Below, one piece after another: positions 39,865 to 49,444 of a DNA stretch of 64,000 bases (positions are counted from its first letter, which is position 1; every line of letters begins with the position of its first letter). The notes beneath the pieces are model-generated. The model worked only from the letters and a program-made list of their open reading frames with translations. It had not been told where the DNA came from and did no database searches. Made by a program: the position numbers and the translations under genes. The stretch lies in contig NZ_FWXY01000005.1 of assembly GCF_900176365.1 (NCBI RefSeq), forward strand, positions 124,001 to 188,000, in the 5' to 3' direction. The DNA is from Desulfocicer vacuolatum DSM 3385 (GTDB taxonomy: Bacteria; Desulfobacterota; Desulfobacteria; Desulfobacterales; Desulfobacteraceae).

Positions 39865-40746
39865 TTATCCCGTGATAAGCCCAAGAACTTCCATGTATTT
39901 TTCCGAGGTGTGTTTAATGACCTCTGCGGGAAGTTCGGGACCGGGCGCTTTTTTATCCCAGCCGGAGGATTCCAGCCAATCCCGGGTGAATTGTTTGTCA
40001 AAACTTTTCTGGGCACCGCCGGGGCAGTAAGTTGCCTGGGGCCAGAATCGGGAAGAATCCGGGGTCAGCACTTCATCAATGAGAATAATTTCACCGTCCA
40101 CCACACCAAACTCAAATTTGGTGTCGGCAATGATAATATTTTTTGCAAGGGCTTTTTCCACGCCTCTGTTATAGATGGCCAGGCTAAGGTCCCTTAGTTT
40201 TTCCGCACGCTTTTTTCCAAGAAGTTTCACAGTGTGATCAAAATCCACATTAATGTCGTGATCTCCCACCTCCGCCTTGGTGGATGGGGTATAAAGGGGC
40301 TGGGGCAGCTTATCAGATTCTTTTAATCCATCGGGCAGGGCAATGCCGCAGACATGTCCTTCTTTTTGATATGATTTCCAGCCTGAACCGGAGATGTATC
40401 CCCGGACAATGCATTCCACAGGAAGGGGCTCTGCCTTTTTCACCAGCATGCTTCTGCCCTCAAGTATTTCTGCATAGGGCTTGCATATTTCCGGGAACTG
40501 ATCCACTTCATGGGTGATGAGATGATTGCCAATGAGATCTTCCATCTCCTTGAACCAGAATGCGGAAATTTGTGTCAAAACCTTTCCTTTATCGGGAATG
40601 CCGTTGGGAAGCACCACATCAAAGGCGGAAAGTCTGTCTGTGGTGACCATGAGAAGGGTGTCCCCCAGGTCATATATGTCCCGGACTTTGCCTTTTCTCA
40701 CCATGTTAAGATTTTCAAAATTTGTTTCAAGTATCGGTTGGGTCAT
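39865..40746 (-). CDS. purC: SAICAR synthetase
   Basis: Purine biosynthesis: ligates aspartate to CAIR with ATP hydrolysis, 293 residues. The family motifs [13 protein letters not shown] near the N-terminus, [19 protein letters not shown], and [11 protein letters not shown] / [15 protein letters not shown] are intact. ATG 40746 has an AGGAG site; an upstream in-frame codon at 40788 adds unrelated residues. No other purine gene is nearby. It is convergent with the EF-G-like gene. Confidence 0.94.
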   Translation of the reverse strand: MTQPILETNFENLNMVRKGKVRDIYDLGDTLLMVTTDRLSAFDVVLPNGIPDKGKVLTQISAFWFKEMEDLIGNHLITHEVDQFPEICKPYAEILEGRSMLVKKAEPLPVECIVRGYISGSGWKSYQKEGHVCGIALPDGLKESDKLPQPLYTPSTKAEVGDHDINVDFDHTVKLLGKKRAEKLRDLSLAIYNRGVEKALAKNIIIADTKFEFGVVDGEIILIDEVLTPDSSRFWPQATYCPGGAQKSFDKQFTRDWLESSGWDKKAPGPELPAEVIKHTSEKYMEVLGLITG

Positions 40747-40993
40747 TTGAGACTCCTGTATTTTAATTTTGAATGTCAGCATCTTCATGCATTAGCTGTT
40801 TTCAGAAAAATTTGTTCGAAAAATATACACTTACCTTCCCGTCAGTGTAATTTTCAGACTATATGAAGGATGAATGGCTGTTAAGTTTTTAAATTGATTA
40901 TTTTTACCACATTATAGTTGGATAAGCAGAAATGAATCATACCACAATGCCTTTTTTTTTTCCACTCCAAAGGCTTATCCACCATTCAGGGAA

Positions 40994-42127
40994 TTAAAAT
41001 TCCCCCACAGGACGAACTACTGCATTAATTTTAAAATCATTTTGAAGCTTTTCAACTGTTTTTTTTGCCAAAAGCGCACTTTGAAACCCACCTGTTCTCA
41101 CAAGGGTCCATAGGCGATTTTTTTTATCCTTTAGTTTAAGTACCCGGGGTTCATACCCTTTTCGTTTAAGATTCTCAACCAAATTCTCTGAATTTTTACT
41201 GTCTAAAAATGCTCCCAGCTGTACAGTGAATTTGGGTGTTTTTATCTTTTTATCAGGAAGAGGTACTGGTGTTTTGGTGGATACAGTGGAGATTTCAATA
41301 TCATTTTTTTGCGGAATAGTAGCATTCATCTTTTTCATGGAACTCTTTTTTTTAAAATTGGCTGTGGACATAGCAGATTTTGACGCATTGTTTGATGCGC
41401 TTGTAAAGGAATGTGAATTGTTAATTTTTCCAGATTTTGTAACAAGCTCATTAAGAGATAAAAGTTTTTCCCGTGCGTATTGATTCTCAGGGTTTAACTC
41501 CATGGCTGCAAGATAAGACTTTCGGGCCAATTCAGAATTATTTGTATCAGCATAAATATCTCCTTGATAGGCAATAGCCCAATATTCATCAGGTTTGATC
41601 ATTAATACCGATTGCAAGTCCCTTAATGCATTTTCATATTCCTTAAGTTCCACCCAGGCAATTGCCCGGTTAAAAAAAGCGCTATGATTTTCAGGGTGTT
41701 TTTCGATTTCTTTTCCATATTCAGCAATTGCTTTTTCATAATCACCCTTATAATACCAAGCTACACCCATATTGCTATGTATTCCTTCAAGTTCTGGATC
41801 CAAGTTCAGTGCACTGTTGAAATCCTCCAAGGCTTTGATATATTCTTCATTATACAGCGAATTTGAATGATTAGATTTGTCATCAATGCCACCTCTGCCG
41901 ATATCATAACTTTGAAGACTTAATCTCGCCACCCCTCGGTTCTTATATGCCTTGGCATTAAAGGGTTCCTGTTCAATGAGTTTGGTGAACCAAAAAACTG
42001 CATCCTGATATCGACCTTTTTGGAATTCTGCAATACCATTGTCAAACAAGGTACTTCCTGATTCTGAATACCCATTGCAGGTTGAGATCAAAAGGAAAAA
42101 GAGAACTATAATAATGTGGTAACCCAT
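40994..42127 (-). CDS. Exported TPR-repeat protein with SPOR domain
   Basis: 377 residues from ATG 42127 (AGGCGG site). An N-terminal signal segment (about 1-20) is followed by about four to five tetratricopeptide repeats (LFDNGIAEFQKGRYQDAVFWF, AKAYKNRGVARLSL, YIKALEDFNSALNLD, YEKAIAEYGKEIEKHP, YENALRDLQSVLMIKP), a Ser/Lys-rich linker and a C-terminal SPOR domain (KFTVQLGAF...LWTLVRTG, last 80 residues). SPOR domains bind denuded glycan strands at septa, so a cell-envelope or division role is likely; the TPRs suggest a protein partner. The start region matches a Sec signal; a lipobox is not convincing. Confidence 0.75.
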   Translation of the reverse strand: MGYHIIIVLFFLLISTCNGYSESGSTLFDNGIAEFQKGRYQDAVFWFTKLIEQEPFNAKAYKNRGVARLSLQSYDIGRGGIDDKSNHSNSLYNEEYIKALEDFNSALNLDPELEGIHSNMGVAWYYKGDYEKAIAEYGKEIEKHPENHSAFFNRAIAWVELKEYENALRDLQSVLMIKPDEYWAIAYQGDIYADTNNSELARKSYLAAMELNPENQYAREKLLSLNELVTKSGKINNSHSFTSASNNASKSAMSTANFKKKSSMKKMNATIPQKNDIEISTVSTKTPVPLPDKKIKTPKFTVQLGAFLDSKNSENLVENLKRKGYEPRVLKLKDKKNRLWTLVRTGGFQSALLAKKTVEKLQNDFKINAVVRPVGEF

Positions 42128-42501
42128 GATAAAGACCGCCTTTTCAAAATATTGAGTCTGTTTTGCCATATTATCGAATTTGCAGGATACTATGAAGATA
42201 AAAACTTTTCAACACTCAGATTTTAAGAAATACCATTCCAGTATGGACATTAAACATCCCTGAATGCATGGGGTCCCCGGGGAAATACCCTTTACAAAAA
42301 AAATCTATATGCTATGAAGCAAAAGAACATTTACTATTTAATGCCGCATCATCCTTTTAACAACTGCCACCGGCAGATTTTATTTTGATCCGGCTCTGCC
42401 CACAGCGAAGTTTGAAATACGCCCCTGATTTGCGGAGTATTTCGTATAAAAACCTTTCGATGAAATTTAACCTTGCTTTTTTCACTTAGGAGCACCTTAA
42501 C
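42128..42501. other. Divergent intergenic region SPOR gene / tmc operon
   Basis: 374 bases carrying a family 1 repeat (42361-42450) only about 50 bases before tmcD. The tmc promoter must lie here or inside the repeat; I found no clear consensus. Confidence 0.45.
42361..42450 (-). repeat. Interspersed repeat family 1, copy d
   Basis: Inverted, more diverged copy: GCCACCGGCAGA, GGCTCTGCCCACAGCGAAG, TGAAATAC, and CTGATTTGCGGAGTATTTC before a TATAAA edge. Immediately upstream of tmcD. Confidence 0.65.
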
Positions 42502-43779
42502 ATGAGCAACAACAACAGCTGGGATTGGGACACAGGCAAACGCCTGGTGGCCGATCTTGAACCATGGCACAATGAATTTTCCTACATGGAGGAGGCACGA
42601 ATCAGTCCCCACGGGGAAAATATCGCTGCCATTGTAAAAAATGAAGACATGGAATTCACCATATGTTCCCAGGGAGCGGATGGAAGTTTTATCACATGGG
42701 AAAACAGTTATGATAAAATATGGAATCTCAAGTATGGGCCGGACAATCGATTGTCTGCCCTGATTTCAGACATGGCTGAATGGACGGTTTCCACCGATGA
42801 TACCCCCTGGGAAAACACCTATGATTTTGCATGGGATATGACCTTTAACCCCGCAGGGACTCACGTTTCTGTTTCCACCCAGAAGGAACTGCAATATTCT
42901 GTTATCACCAATGATGTGCCCTGGGAAAACAGTTATTCGCGTTTGACAGATATGGCCTTGAGTCCGGATGGAAACCACACTGCCGCAGTGGTGGAAACCA
43001 TTCCTGTGCTTGAAAGTGAAATTTTTAAATTCAGAAAAGGGTGTTACTCCGTGGCGGTGGACGGTACCCCCTGGGGCACCAATTTCATGAATGTCTGGGA
43101 CCCTGTCTTTTCTTGGGATAATGCACGGGTGGCCGCATCTGTACGAACCAATTATCAGGACTATTTCATTGCCGTGGATGGTAAAACCTGGAACAAATCC
43201 TTTACCTCTGTATGGATGCCCCGCTTTTCTCCTGTGGATAAATCAGTGACCGCTCCTGTGAAAACCAATGGGAAATGGTTTTTGGCAAAGGACGGTGATA
43301 TTGTATGGGATCGGGGATATCATCAGTTGTGGCATCATTTTTATTCCCGGGATGGATTAAAAATAGCCGCCATTGTGGCCAGTGAATTTGGTAAATGGAC
43401 CCTGGCTGTGGATGATACTCCCTGGGAGATCACTTTTTCCCAATATCTTACAGATGCGGTGTTAAGTGATGACGGCAAACGGGCTGCCTGCGTGTTTAAA
43501 GATGATAACAAGTGGGGTATTGCCGTGGACGGCGGGGCCTGGGAAGATAAATTTGACATGGCCTGGAAACCGGTTTTCAGTCCAGATGGCCGCAAAGTGG
43601 CTGCCAAAGTTGAAATCAACGGTGCCTACCATGTGGTGGTGGATGGCACTGTTTTTAAAACCGCATATGATCACCTGGAATCTCCTGTTTTCAGTTCCGA
43701 CGGATCAAAATTATTGATAAAAGGAATTGAAAAAAATAGATACCACAGAGAGATTATTTCAGTAAAAGGAGGGTTGTAA
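42502..43779 (+). CDS. tmcD: TmcD-like tryptophan-rich repeat protein
   Basis: 425 residues built almost wholly of about ten repeats of 40-44 residues with the pattern D-(G/D)-x-P-W-(E)-x5-8-W-x3-F-(S)-x-D-G-x3-A-(A), visible for instance at DDTPWENTYDFAW, NDVPWENSYS, DGTPWGTNF and DDTPWEITFSQ. The high Trp content and position match TmcD of the Desulfovibrio Tmc complex, whose role is unknown; a beta-propeller fold is my inference. It has no signal peptide, so a cytoplasmic location is expected. AGGAG precedes ATG 42502. First gene of tmcDCBA, whereas the order described for Desulfovibrio is tmcABCD. Confidence 0.75.
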   Translation: MSNNNSWDWDTGKRLVADLEPWHNEFSYMEEARISPHGENIAAIVKNEDMEFTICSQGADGSFITWENSYDKIWNLKYGPDNRLSALISDMAEWTVSTDDTPWENTYDFAWDMTFNPAGTHVSVSTQKELQYSVITNDVPWENSYSRLTDMALSPDGNHTAAVVETIPVLESEIFKFRKGCYSVAVDGTPWGTNFMNVWDPVFSWDNARVAASVRTNYQDYFIAVDGKTWNKSFTSVWMPRFSPVDKSVTAPVKTNGKWFLAKDGDIVWDRGYHQLWHHFYSRDGLKIAAIVASEFGKWTLAVDDTPWEITFSQYLTDAVLSDDGKRAACVFKDDNKWGIAVDGGAWEDKFDMAWKPVFSPDGRKVAAKVEINGAYHVVVDGTVFKTAYDHLESPVFSSDGSKLLIKGIEKNRYHREIISVKGGL

Positions 43780-43780
43780 T

Positions 43781-44440
43781 ATGCATTCCATTTATTCCTT
43801 TGTCACCGGCCCTCTGGCCTGGCTGGCCTTCATTGTTTTCATTGGCGGGAGTGCTTTCCGGTTTTATTCCCTTTATTCACTGGCCCGGAAAAAAGATGCC
43901 CTGGTATTTGAGTACATGAATCTTAAATTTGCCCTTAGATCCATTGGGCACTGGCTCACCCCGTTCGGTACCCGGAACATGAACTTGAACCCGGCCATGA
44001 CCGTTGTCACATTTGCCTTTCATATCTGTCTGTTTCTGGTGCCTCTTTTTGTTTTTGCCCATGTCATCATGTGGAAGGAAAGTTTTAATATCAGCTGGTT
44101 CACCCTCCCCGGTGTTTTGGCCGATCTCATGACGCTTGTTGTTATTTTTTCCTGCGGTTTTTTTCTTTACAGACGGATCATGCTGCCCGAAGTAAGATAT
44201 TTAACCACTGCTGTGGATTATCTTATTCTTTTTATAGTTGCGGCCCCATTTATAACCGGATTCTGGGTGTATCATCAATGGGCCGGTTTTCCCACCATGA
44301 CAATACTGCACATCCTTTCCGGTGAAATTATGCTGGTTGCCATTCCCTTTACAAAACTTTTTCACATGTTTTTGTTTCCCTTTACCCGGGGATATATGGG
44401 GTCTGAATTTGGAAGTGTCCGGATGGCAAAAGACTGGTAG
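43781..44440 (+). CDS. tmcC: TmcC-like membrane cytochrome b subunit
   Basis: Integral membrane protein of 219 residues with five hydrophobic helices (about 7-27, 72-96, 112-135, 145-165, 172-196), the NarI/DsrM-like layout. His residues suited to two b-hemes sit in FAFHICLF, FAHVIMW, TILHILSGE and KLFHMFL. In Tmc it carries electrons or equivalents between the periplasmic cytochrome and the cytoplasmic HdrD-like subunit. AAGGAGG precedes its ATG, one base after the tmcD stop. A 179-base gap with a CCCATATGGG palindrome (44529-44538) separates it from tmcB. Confidence 0.82.
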   Translation: MHSIYSFVTGPLAWLAFIVFIGGSAFRFYSLYSLARKKDALVFEYMNLKFALRSIGHWLTPFGTRNMNLNPAMTVVTFAFHICLFLVPLFVFAHVIMWKESFNISWFTLPGVLADLMTLVVIFSCGFFLYRRIMLPEVRYLTTAVDYLILFIVAAPFITGFWVYHQWAGFPTMTILHILSGEIMLVAIPFTKLFHMFLFPFTRGYMGSEFGSVRMAKDW

Positions 44441-44619
44441 AATAGAGCCTGGTATTTCCCGTATTTTTTTTAGGGATAAATGTCGGGAGAATCCGGGTTA
44501 CTCCCATAAAACATCAAATAAGCAGCTATATGCCCATATGGGATATGATTGGACTGACTTTATCCATTTCAGGTTTTTAAACAAAATTTAAATTTTATTA
44601 TATATTAAAGAAGGTTGCC

Positions 44620-45954
44620 ATGACTGAATCAAAGGCAGTCAAAGACACTGCCATAGACGACCAGGGGATTATAAAAGGTATAGAACAACTCTCCCCTGAA
44701 AAAATAGAACGCGTTATTAACCAAGTCCTGAAAAGTGAAACAGGCGCCAGGCTTAAAACTTATGTGGATACCTGTGTTCATTGTGGGCTTTGCAGCGACG
44801 GATGCCATTATTTTCTGGCCCATGACAGAGATCCCAAATACTCCCCTGCAGCCAAGGTAAAGCAGACCCTGTGGGAAATCATCCGTAAAAAAGGAAAGGT
44901 GACCCCGGAATTTATTGAAAATGCCGCTGTGGTTGCTTACACCCAATGCAATCTTTGTAAAAGATGCGCCATGTATTGTCCCTTTGGCCTTGACATTGCT
45001 TATGTCATGTCCGTTATGCGTCGCATCTGCCATAAACTGGGTGTGGTTCCCCTGTATATCCAGGACACGGCCCACAGTCACTCTGTTACCAAAAATCAGA
45101 TGTGGATCAAGGATGACGAGTGGGTGGATACCCTCATGTGGCAGGAAGAAGAGGCACAGGATGAGGTGGAAAATTTAAGAATTCCCCTGGACAAGGAAGG
45201 GGCCGATGTTTTTTATTCCGTCATCGGTCCGGAACCCAAGTTCCGGGCCCAGCTCATCTACCAGGCTGCTGTGATCATGAATGCCGCAGGAGAAAACTGG
45301 ACCATGCCCTCCATGCCGGGATGGGACAACAGCGACATGTGCATGTACACCGGTGACTATGAAATGATGGAACGATTGAAAAAAGCCCATTTTGAGGCCG
45401 CCGCAAATTTGAAAGTAAAAAAAATTGTCATGGGAGAATGCGGCCATGCATTTCGATCGGTCTATGACATGGGAAACCGTGCATTGGGATGGAAAATGCC
45501 CCCCTTGGAAGTAATCCACGCCATAGAGTATTATAATGATCTTTTTGTGAAGGAAAAAATCAAAATCAAAAAGAAGTTTGACCGTCCCGTGACCCTCCAT
45601 GACCCCTGCAACATTGTCCGGGGCCGGGGACTGCATGAGATGTCCAGAAATATTGTTAACGCCACCTGTAAAAACTTTATTGAGATGACCCCCAACCGGG
45701 AGCACAATTATTGCTGCGTGGCCGGTGGCGGTGTTATCAACTGCGGCCCTCCCTTTAAAAATGCCCGGGTGGACAGCGGAAAAATCAAGGCAGAACAGTT
45801 ATTTGCAGCCAAGGCAAAGGGGGCAGAGGTGGTCATTGCACCGTGTCACAACTGCCACGGCGGTCTGGAGGACATCATCCACCACTATGGCATTGACATG
45901 GAGTTGAAGTTCTTTGGAGATATTATTTATGAAATCCTGGAACTTCCAGAATAG
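44620..45954 (+). CDS. tmcB: TmcB-like HdrD-type iron-sulfur protein
   Basis: 444 residues, HdrD/DsrK type. Two [4Fe-4S] ferredoxin motifs, CVHCGLCSDGC (Cys52, 55, 58, 62) and CNLCKRCAMYC (Cys109, 112, 115, 119), are followed by a CCG domain: GECGH, HDPCNIVRGRG, NYCCVAGGG and CHNCHG supply the Cys set for the special catalytic cluster of thiol/disulfide chemistry. As the cytoplasmic catalytic subunit of Tmc it would act on a thiol partner such as DsrC (inference from DsrK). AAGAAGG precedes ATG 44620. Confidence 0.88.
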   Translation: MTESKAVKDTAIDDQGIIKGIEQLSPEKIERVINQVLKSETGARLKTYVDTCVHCGLCSDGCHYFLAHDRDPKYSPAAKVKQTLWEIIRKKGKVTPEFIENAAVVAYTQCNLCKRCAMYCPFGLDIAYVMSVMRRICHKLGVVPLYIQDTAHSHSVTKNQMWIKDDEWVDTLMWQEEEAQDEVENLRIPLDKEGADVFYSVIGPEPKFRAQLIYQAAVIMNAAGENWTMPSMPGWDNSDMCMYTGDYEMMERLKKAHFEAAANLKVKKIVMGECGHAFRSVYDMGNRALGWKMPPLEVIHAIEYYNDLFVKEKIKIKKKFDRPVTLHDPCNIVRGRGLHEMSRNIVNATCKNFIEMTPNREHNYCCVAGGGVINCGPPFKNARVDSGKIKAEQLFAAKAKGAEVVIAPCHNCHGGLEDIIHHYGIDMELKFFGDIIYEILELPE

Positions 45955-45971
45955 GCCAAAGGAGATTTAAA

Positions 45972-46355
45972 TTGAAAATAAGACCCAGAACCTTTAAAAT
46001 AGTAGCCATGATATTTGCCATAAGTCTGATCTCCTTTGCTGCCTGGTGCAATGACTGCATGGATATTGATGCCGACGTTTTTGAAAATAACAAAAGACCT
46101 TTTGTCTGCTTTTCCCATGATGATCACAACGACAATGCAGGCATTGAAGATTGTGCCGTATGTCACCATGTATATGAAGACGGTAAGCTTGTGGCGGATG
46201 AGACCTCAGAAGATTCCACCTGTTCAGAATGCCATGCGGTTGAAGGTGATTCAAAGCAGATGGCGTTGATTGCCCGTTACCATGATCGGTGTCGCGGTTG
46301 TCATCTGGAACGTAAGAGCGGTCCTGTGACCTGTGGTGAATGTCATAAGAAATAG
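45972..46355 (+). CDS. tmcA: TmcA-like acidic tetraheme cytochrome c3
   Basis: 127 residues with an N-terminal export signal (about 1-25) and four CXXCH heme sites at 61-65, 84-88, 107-111 and 121-125; additional His (FSHDDHN, CHHV, RYHDRC) can serve as axial ligands. The many Asp/Glu residues agree with the acidic type II c3 of the Tmc complex, which accepts electrons from periplasmic hydrogenases through type I c3. It starts with TTG at 45972 preceded by GGAG; an in-frame ATG at 46008 would cut the signal peptide. It follows tmcB after 17 bases. Confidence 0.85.
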   Translation: MKIRPRTFKIVAMIFAISLISFAAWCNDCMDIDADVFENNKRPFVCFSHDDHNDNAGIEDCAVCHHVYEDGKLVADETSEDSTCSECHAVEGDSKQMALIARYHDRCRGCHLERKSGPVTCGECHKK

Positions 46356-46389
46356 AATTCAATGAAAACAGAATTCAAGGGAGGCTGAA

Positions 46390-46746
46390 ATGACTAAAAA
46401 AATACTTGTGGTGGATGATGATCCCACCATCGTAAAGTACCTGACCAATATTTTTAATGACAACGGCTATGAAACCTGTTCCGCCAATGAAGGTGGAGAG
46501 GCATTTGAAGTGATGAAACAGGAAAATCCGGACCTTATCACCCTGGATCTTGAAATGCCCAATGGAGAATGGGGGCCTAAATTTTTTCGCAGGCTGTCCA
46601 AACAGGAAAAATTCAAAGACATTCCCGTGATTGTTATCAGCGGGCTTGCCAGTCGTCACCTTTCCATTGACAAAGCCATTACCTGGCTTTCCAAACCCTT
46701 TGATCCTGAAAAACTGGTGGGTATTGTTAAAAACACCATTGGATAA
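46390..46746 (+). CDS. Single-domain response regulator
   Basis: 118-residue CheY-like receiver without an output domain. The acidic pocket VVDDDP, phospho-acceptor Asp53 (TLDLEMPN), a Ser in VISG, and Lys in LSKPFD are intact. GGGAGG precedes the ATG. It follows tmcA by 34 bases and precedes a heme-motif kinase, so it probably receives phosphate from one of the two neighbouring kinases or bridges them in a phosphorelay. Confidence 0.88.
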   Translation: MTKKILVVDDDPTIVKYLTNIFNDNGYETCSANEGGEAFEVMKQENPDLITLDLEMPNGEWGPKFFRRLSKQEKFKDIPVIVISGLASRHLSIDKAITWLSKPFDPEKLVGIVKNTIG

Positions 46747-46958
46747 AATGATATCATGTGCCCCGACGGTGAATGGCTCCGGTCCCAAAACCGTCGGAGG
46801 TACATAAACCTGTTTTTAAGGAACAAAGTTTGATGATTTCGTAAAAAGTCTTAATGTCCATTCTTAATGTTGTGGATAATAGATTCCAAGCCTGTGCATA
46901 ACGTCGCCGGGATTTCATGGGCCGAGCTTTTACAGGTTCATCAAATTTTGATGCTCCA

Positions 46959-49250
46959 ATGAAAAAAATAATCAGCCAAATACAGCACAGCCTTGTTTTT
47001 AAGCTTATTTTAATAATGGGGTGTATCTGTCTTGTGGCCATTGCCACCTGGGCCTTTTTCACCATCCGGTACCAGCGCAATAAATCCCTGGATGACAATA
47101 CTGATATTGCCGATCGTATCAGCAAAACAATCCGCCTGGGTACCCACTACTCAATGATGCTCAACTCCAGGGATGACATCAATCAGATCATTAAAAACAC
47201 CGCCACCCAAAAGGGCATTGAAAATGTCCGCATCACCAATAAAAGCGGCGAAATTAAATTTTCCAATATTCCCTCGGAGGTGGATCGCACCGAAGAGATG
47301 ACCTCCTGGACCTGCCAGGTGTGCCATCAAACATCCCCTCCCCTGGTGAAACTTTCCCTTGCCCAGCGCCGCCGCCTGTTTCAAACATCTGACGGTGAAC
47401 GTCAGCTGGGTATTATCACACCCATTTACAACGAGCCGGGCTGTTCGGAAAAGTGTCATTTTCACAACAGTGAAGATAAGGTATTGGGAGCCCTGGATGT
47501 GGTCATCTCCCTGAAAGACACCGATGCAGAAATCATCAAATATGAACAAAGTATTTTTCTGCTGGCTGTGGCCATCATCATTGTTCCCTCCCTGTGTATT
47601 TTTTTATTTGTATATAAATTTGTCATCCATCCCCTTGGTCTGCTCACCGAGGAGACCCGTCACATCACAGACAGAAACGGACGTCATCTGATAAAAACCG
47701 ATCCTCACAGTGAAATCGGGCAACTGGCCACGGCATTTCACACCATGCGCCGGCGTATCTTTGACAACCAAATGGAACTGACCAAACAGAAAAACGAATA
47801 TCAGACTTTGTTTGAAAATGTCCCCTGCCTCATCACGGTGCAGAATCGGGATTTTAAATTGATTAATTTTAACCGGGAATTTTACACCAAATATAACCCC
47901 AGTCCCGGAGATTATTGTTACCAGGCATATAAAGGCAGAAAAACCAAATGCGATAATTGCCCGGTGGAAAAAACCTTTGCCGATGGAAAGTCCCACTATT
48001 CCGAAGAACTGGGCCGGGGCCGGGACGGCACCATGGAGCACTGGATTGTCAGAACTTCCCCGGTGCGTGACACCCGGGGCAACATCGTGGCAGCCATGGA
48101 GATCAACCTGGATATCACCCAGCGCAAATTGTTGGAACAGCGGGCCGAAGCCTCTGAAAAAAAGTACCATGCCATATTTAACAATATTCCCAACCCGGTG
48201 TTTGTGCTGGATTATGATACCCTGAAAATTCTCAACTGCAATGAGAGTGTCAAACAGGTTTACGGGTACCCAGAAAAGGTGTTACTTGGCAAATCTTTTA
48301 TTACACTTTTTGCCCAACATGAGGATACCCCCCTGGAAGATCCCCAGACATTAATGGAGACCATTAAGAAAACCCGGATCATGAACAAAGCCTGGCATAA
48401 AAAAAATGATGATGTTATTATCCCCGTGGATATCTGGATTTCCCTGTCGGAATATCCCGGGCAAAAGGTGCTTCTGGTGACCACTTCGGATATCACCCAT
48501 CGCTTGGAAACCGAAGCGCAATTTAACCAAGCTGCCAAGCTTGCCACCTTGGGAGAGATGGCCACCGGGGTGGCCCATGAGTTAAACCAACCCCTTTCGG
48601 TGATTAAAACATCCTCCAGTTTTTGTCGATCCAAAATTGAAAAAGAAGAGTCCATTAAGCCGGATATTCTCCATCGTCTGCTTGTTAAAATCGATTCCAA
48701 TGTGGACCGGGCCTCCAGAATTATTACCCATATGCGGGATTTTTCCCGAAAATCCGACACCAACCTCCAGCCCGTGGAGGTCAATGGCATATTACGCAAT
48801 GCCTATGAAATATTCAGCCAGCAACTCAAGGTCCGGGGCATTGAGGTATCCTGGGATCTGGGAAAAGATCTGCCCAGTGTCATGGCCGATCCCGGTCGAT
48901 TGGAACAGGTGTTTATTAATTTACTCATCAATGCCCGGGATGCCATTGAAGAAAAAACAAAAATGGAATACCACGGACTCAACCGGCAAAAAGAGATATC
49001 CGTTAAAAGTTATAATTTTGTTAATCATCAGCTTATCATTGAGATTAAAGATACCGGCACCGGCATTCCCGACCAGGTGGCTGAAAAAATATTCCAGCCT
49101 TTTTTCACCACCAAGGAGGTGGGTAAGGGAACCGGTCTGGGGCTTTCCATCAGCTATGGTATCATCAAGGAGAGTAAGGGAACCATTAAAATCAAAGAGA
49201 CATCGCCGGAAGGGACATTGTTTCAGATTGTTCTGCCGGGTGTGGCATGA
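46959..49250 (+). CDS. Membrane histidine kinase with periplasmic heme-c type motifs
   Basis: 763 residues from ATG 46959 (an upstream ATG at 46917 is possible; neither has a strong ribosome binding site). A membrane helix (about 15-35), a periplasmic domain of about 175 residues, a second helix (about 205-227), HAMP, a PAS with CDNCP (Cys331, Cys334), a second PAS, HisKA with His540 ([10 protein letters not shown]) and an HATPase ([16 protein letters not shown]). The periplasmic domain holds a CQVCH heme-attachment motif (119-123) and a CSEKCH stretch with one extra residue (162-167). Covalent heme there would make it a redox or gas sensor. Placed downstream of tmc, it is a likely regulator of redox genes. 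Confidence 0.82.
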   Translation: MKKIISQIQHSLVFKLILIMGCICLVAIATWAFFTIRYQRNKSLDDNTDIADRISKTIRLGTHYSMMLNSRDDINQIIKNTATQKGIENVRITNKSGEIKFSNIPSEVDRTEEMTSWTCQVCHQTSPPLVKLSLAQRRRLFQTSDGERQLGIITPIYNEPGCSEKCHFHNSEDKVLGALDVVISLKDTDAEIIKYEQSIFLLAVAIIIVPSLCIFLFVYKFVIHPLGLLTEETRHITDRNGRHLIKTDPHSEIGQLATAFHTMRRRIFDNQMELTKQKNEYQTLFENVPCLITVQNRDFKLINFNREFYTKYNPSPGDYCYQAYKGRKTKCDNCPVEKTFADGKSHYSEELGRGRDGTMEHWIVRTSPVRDTRGNIVAAMEINLDITQRKLLEQRAEASEKKYHAIFNNIPNPVFVLDYDTLKILNCNESVKQVYGYPEKVLLGKSFITLFAQHEDTPLEDPQTLMETIKKTRIMNKAWHKKNDDVIIPVDIWISLSEYPGQKVLLVTTSDITHRLETEAQFNQAAKLATLGEMATGVAHELNQPLSVIKTSSSFCRSKIEKEESIKPDILHRLLVKIDSNVDRASRIITHMRDFSRKSDTNLQPVEVNGILRNAYEIFSQQLKVRGIEVSWDLGKDLPSVMADPGRLEQVFINLLINARDAIEEKTKMEYHGLNRQKEISVKSYNFVNHQLIIEIKDTGTGIPDQVAEKIFQPFFTTKEVGKGTGLGLSISYGIIKESKGTIKIKETSPEGTLFQIVLPGVA

Positions 49251-49258
49251 GTATAACA

Positions 49259-49296
49259 GGAGGTTAAAATGTTTGTTTTTTTTAGTTATAACCTCC
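49259..49296. repeat. Inverted repeat after the heme-motif kinase
   Basis: GGAGGTTA/TAACCTCC arms around a T-rich 22-base loop. Possibly a weak transcription stop. Confidence 0.3.
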
Positions 49297-49333
49297 AGCC
49301 ACAACAAATACTGAAGATAGAAAATGGCATTAT

Positions 49334-49401
49334 GCCGCCCCCCCGAGGGGGCAATGATGTAGACAGCTCAATTGGCCGGTTCCCATTGCCCTTCGGGGGG
49401 C
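49334..49401 (-). repeat. Palindromic repeat family 2, copy C
   Basis: Inverted, shortened copy: GC-rich arms (GCCGCCCCCCCGAGGGGGCAAT and the complement near 49386-49401) around TGTAGACAGCTCAATT, the complement of the family core. Lies between the two kinase genes. Confidence 0.7.
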
Positions 49402-49444
49402 TCTGTAGGAAATAAGCTTGGAGAATTGTTTAAAAAAGAGGATA

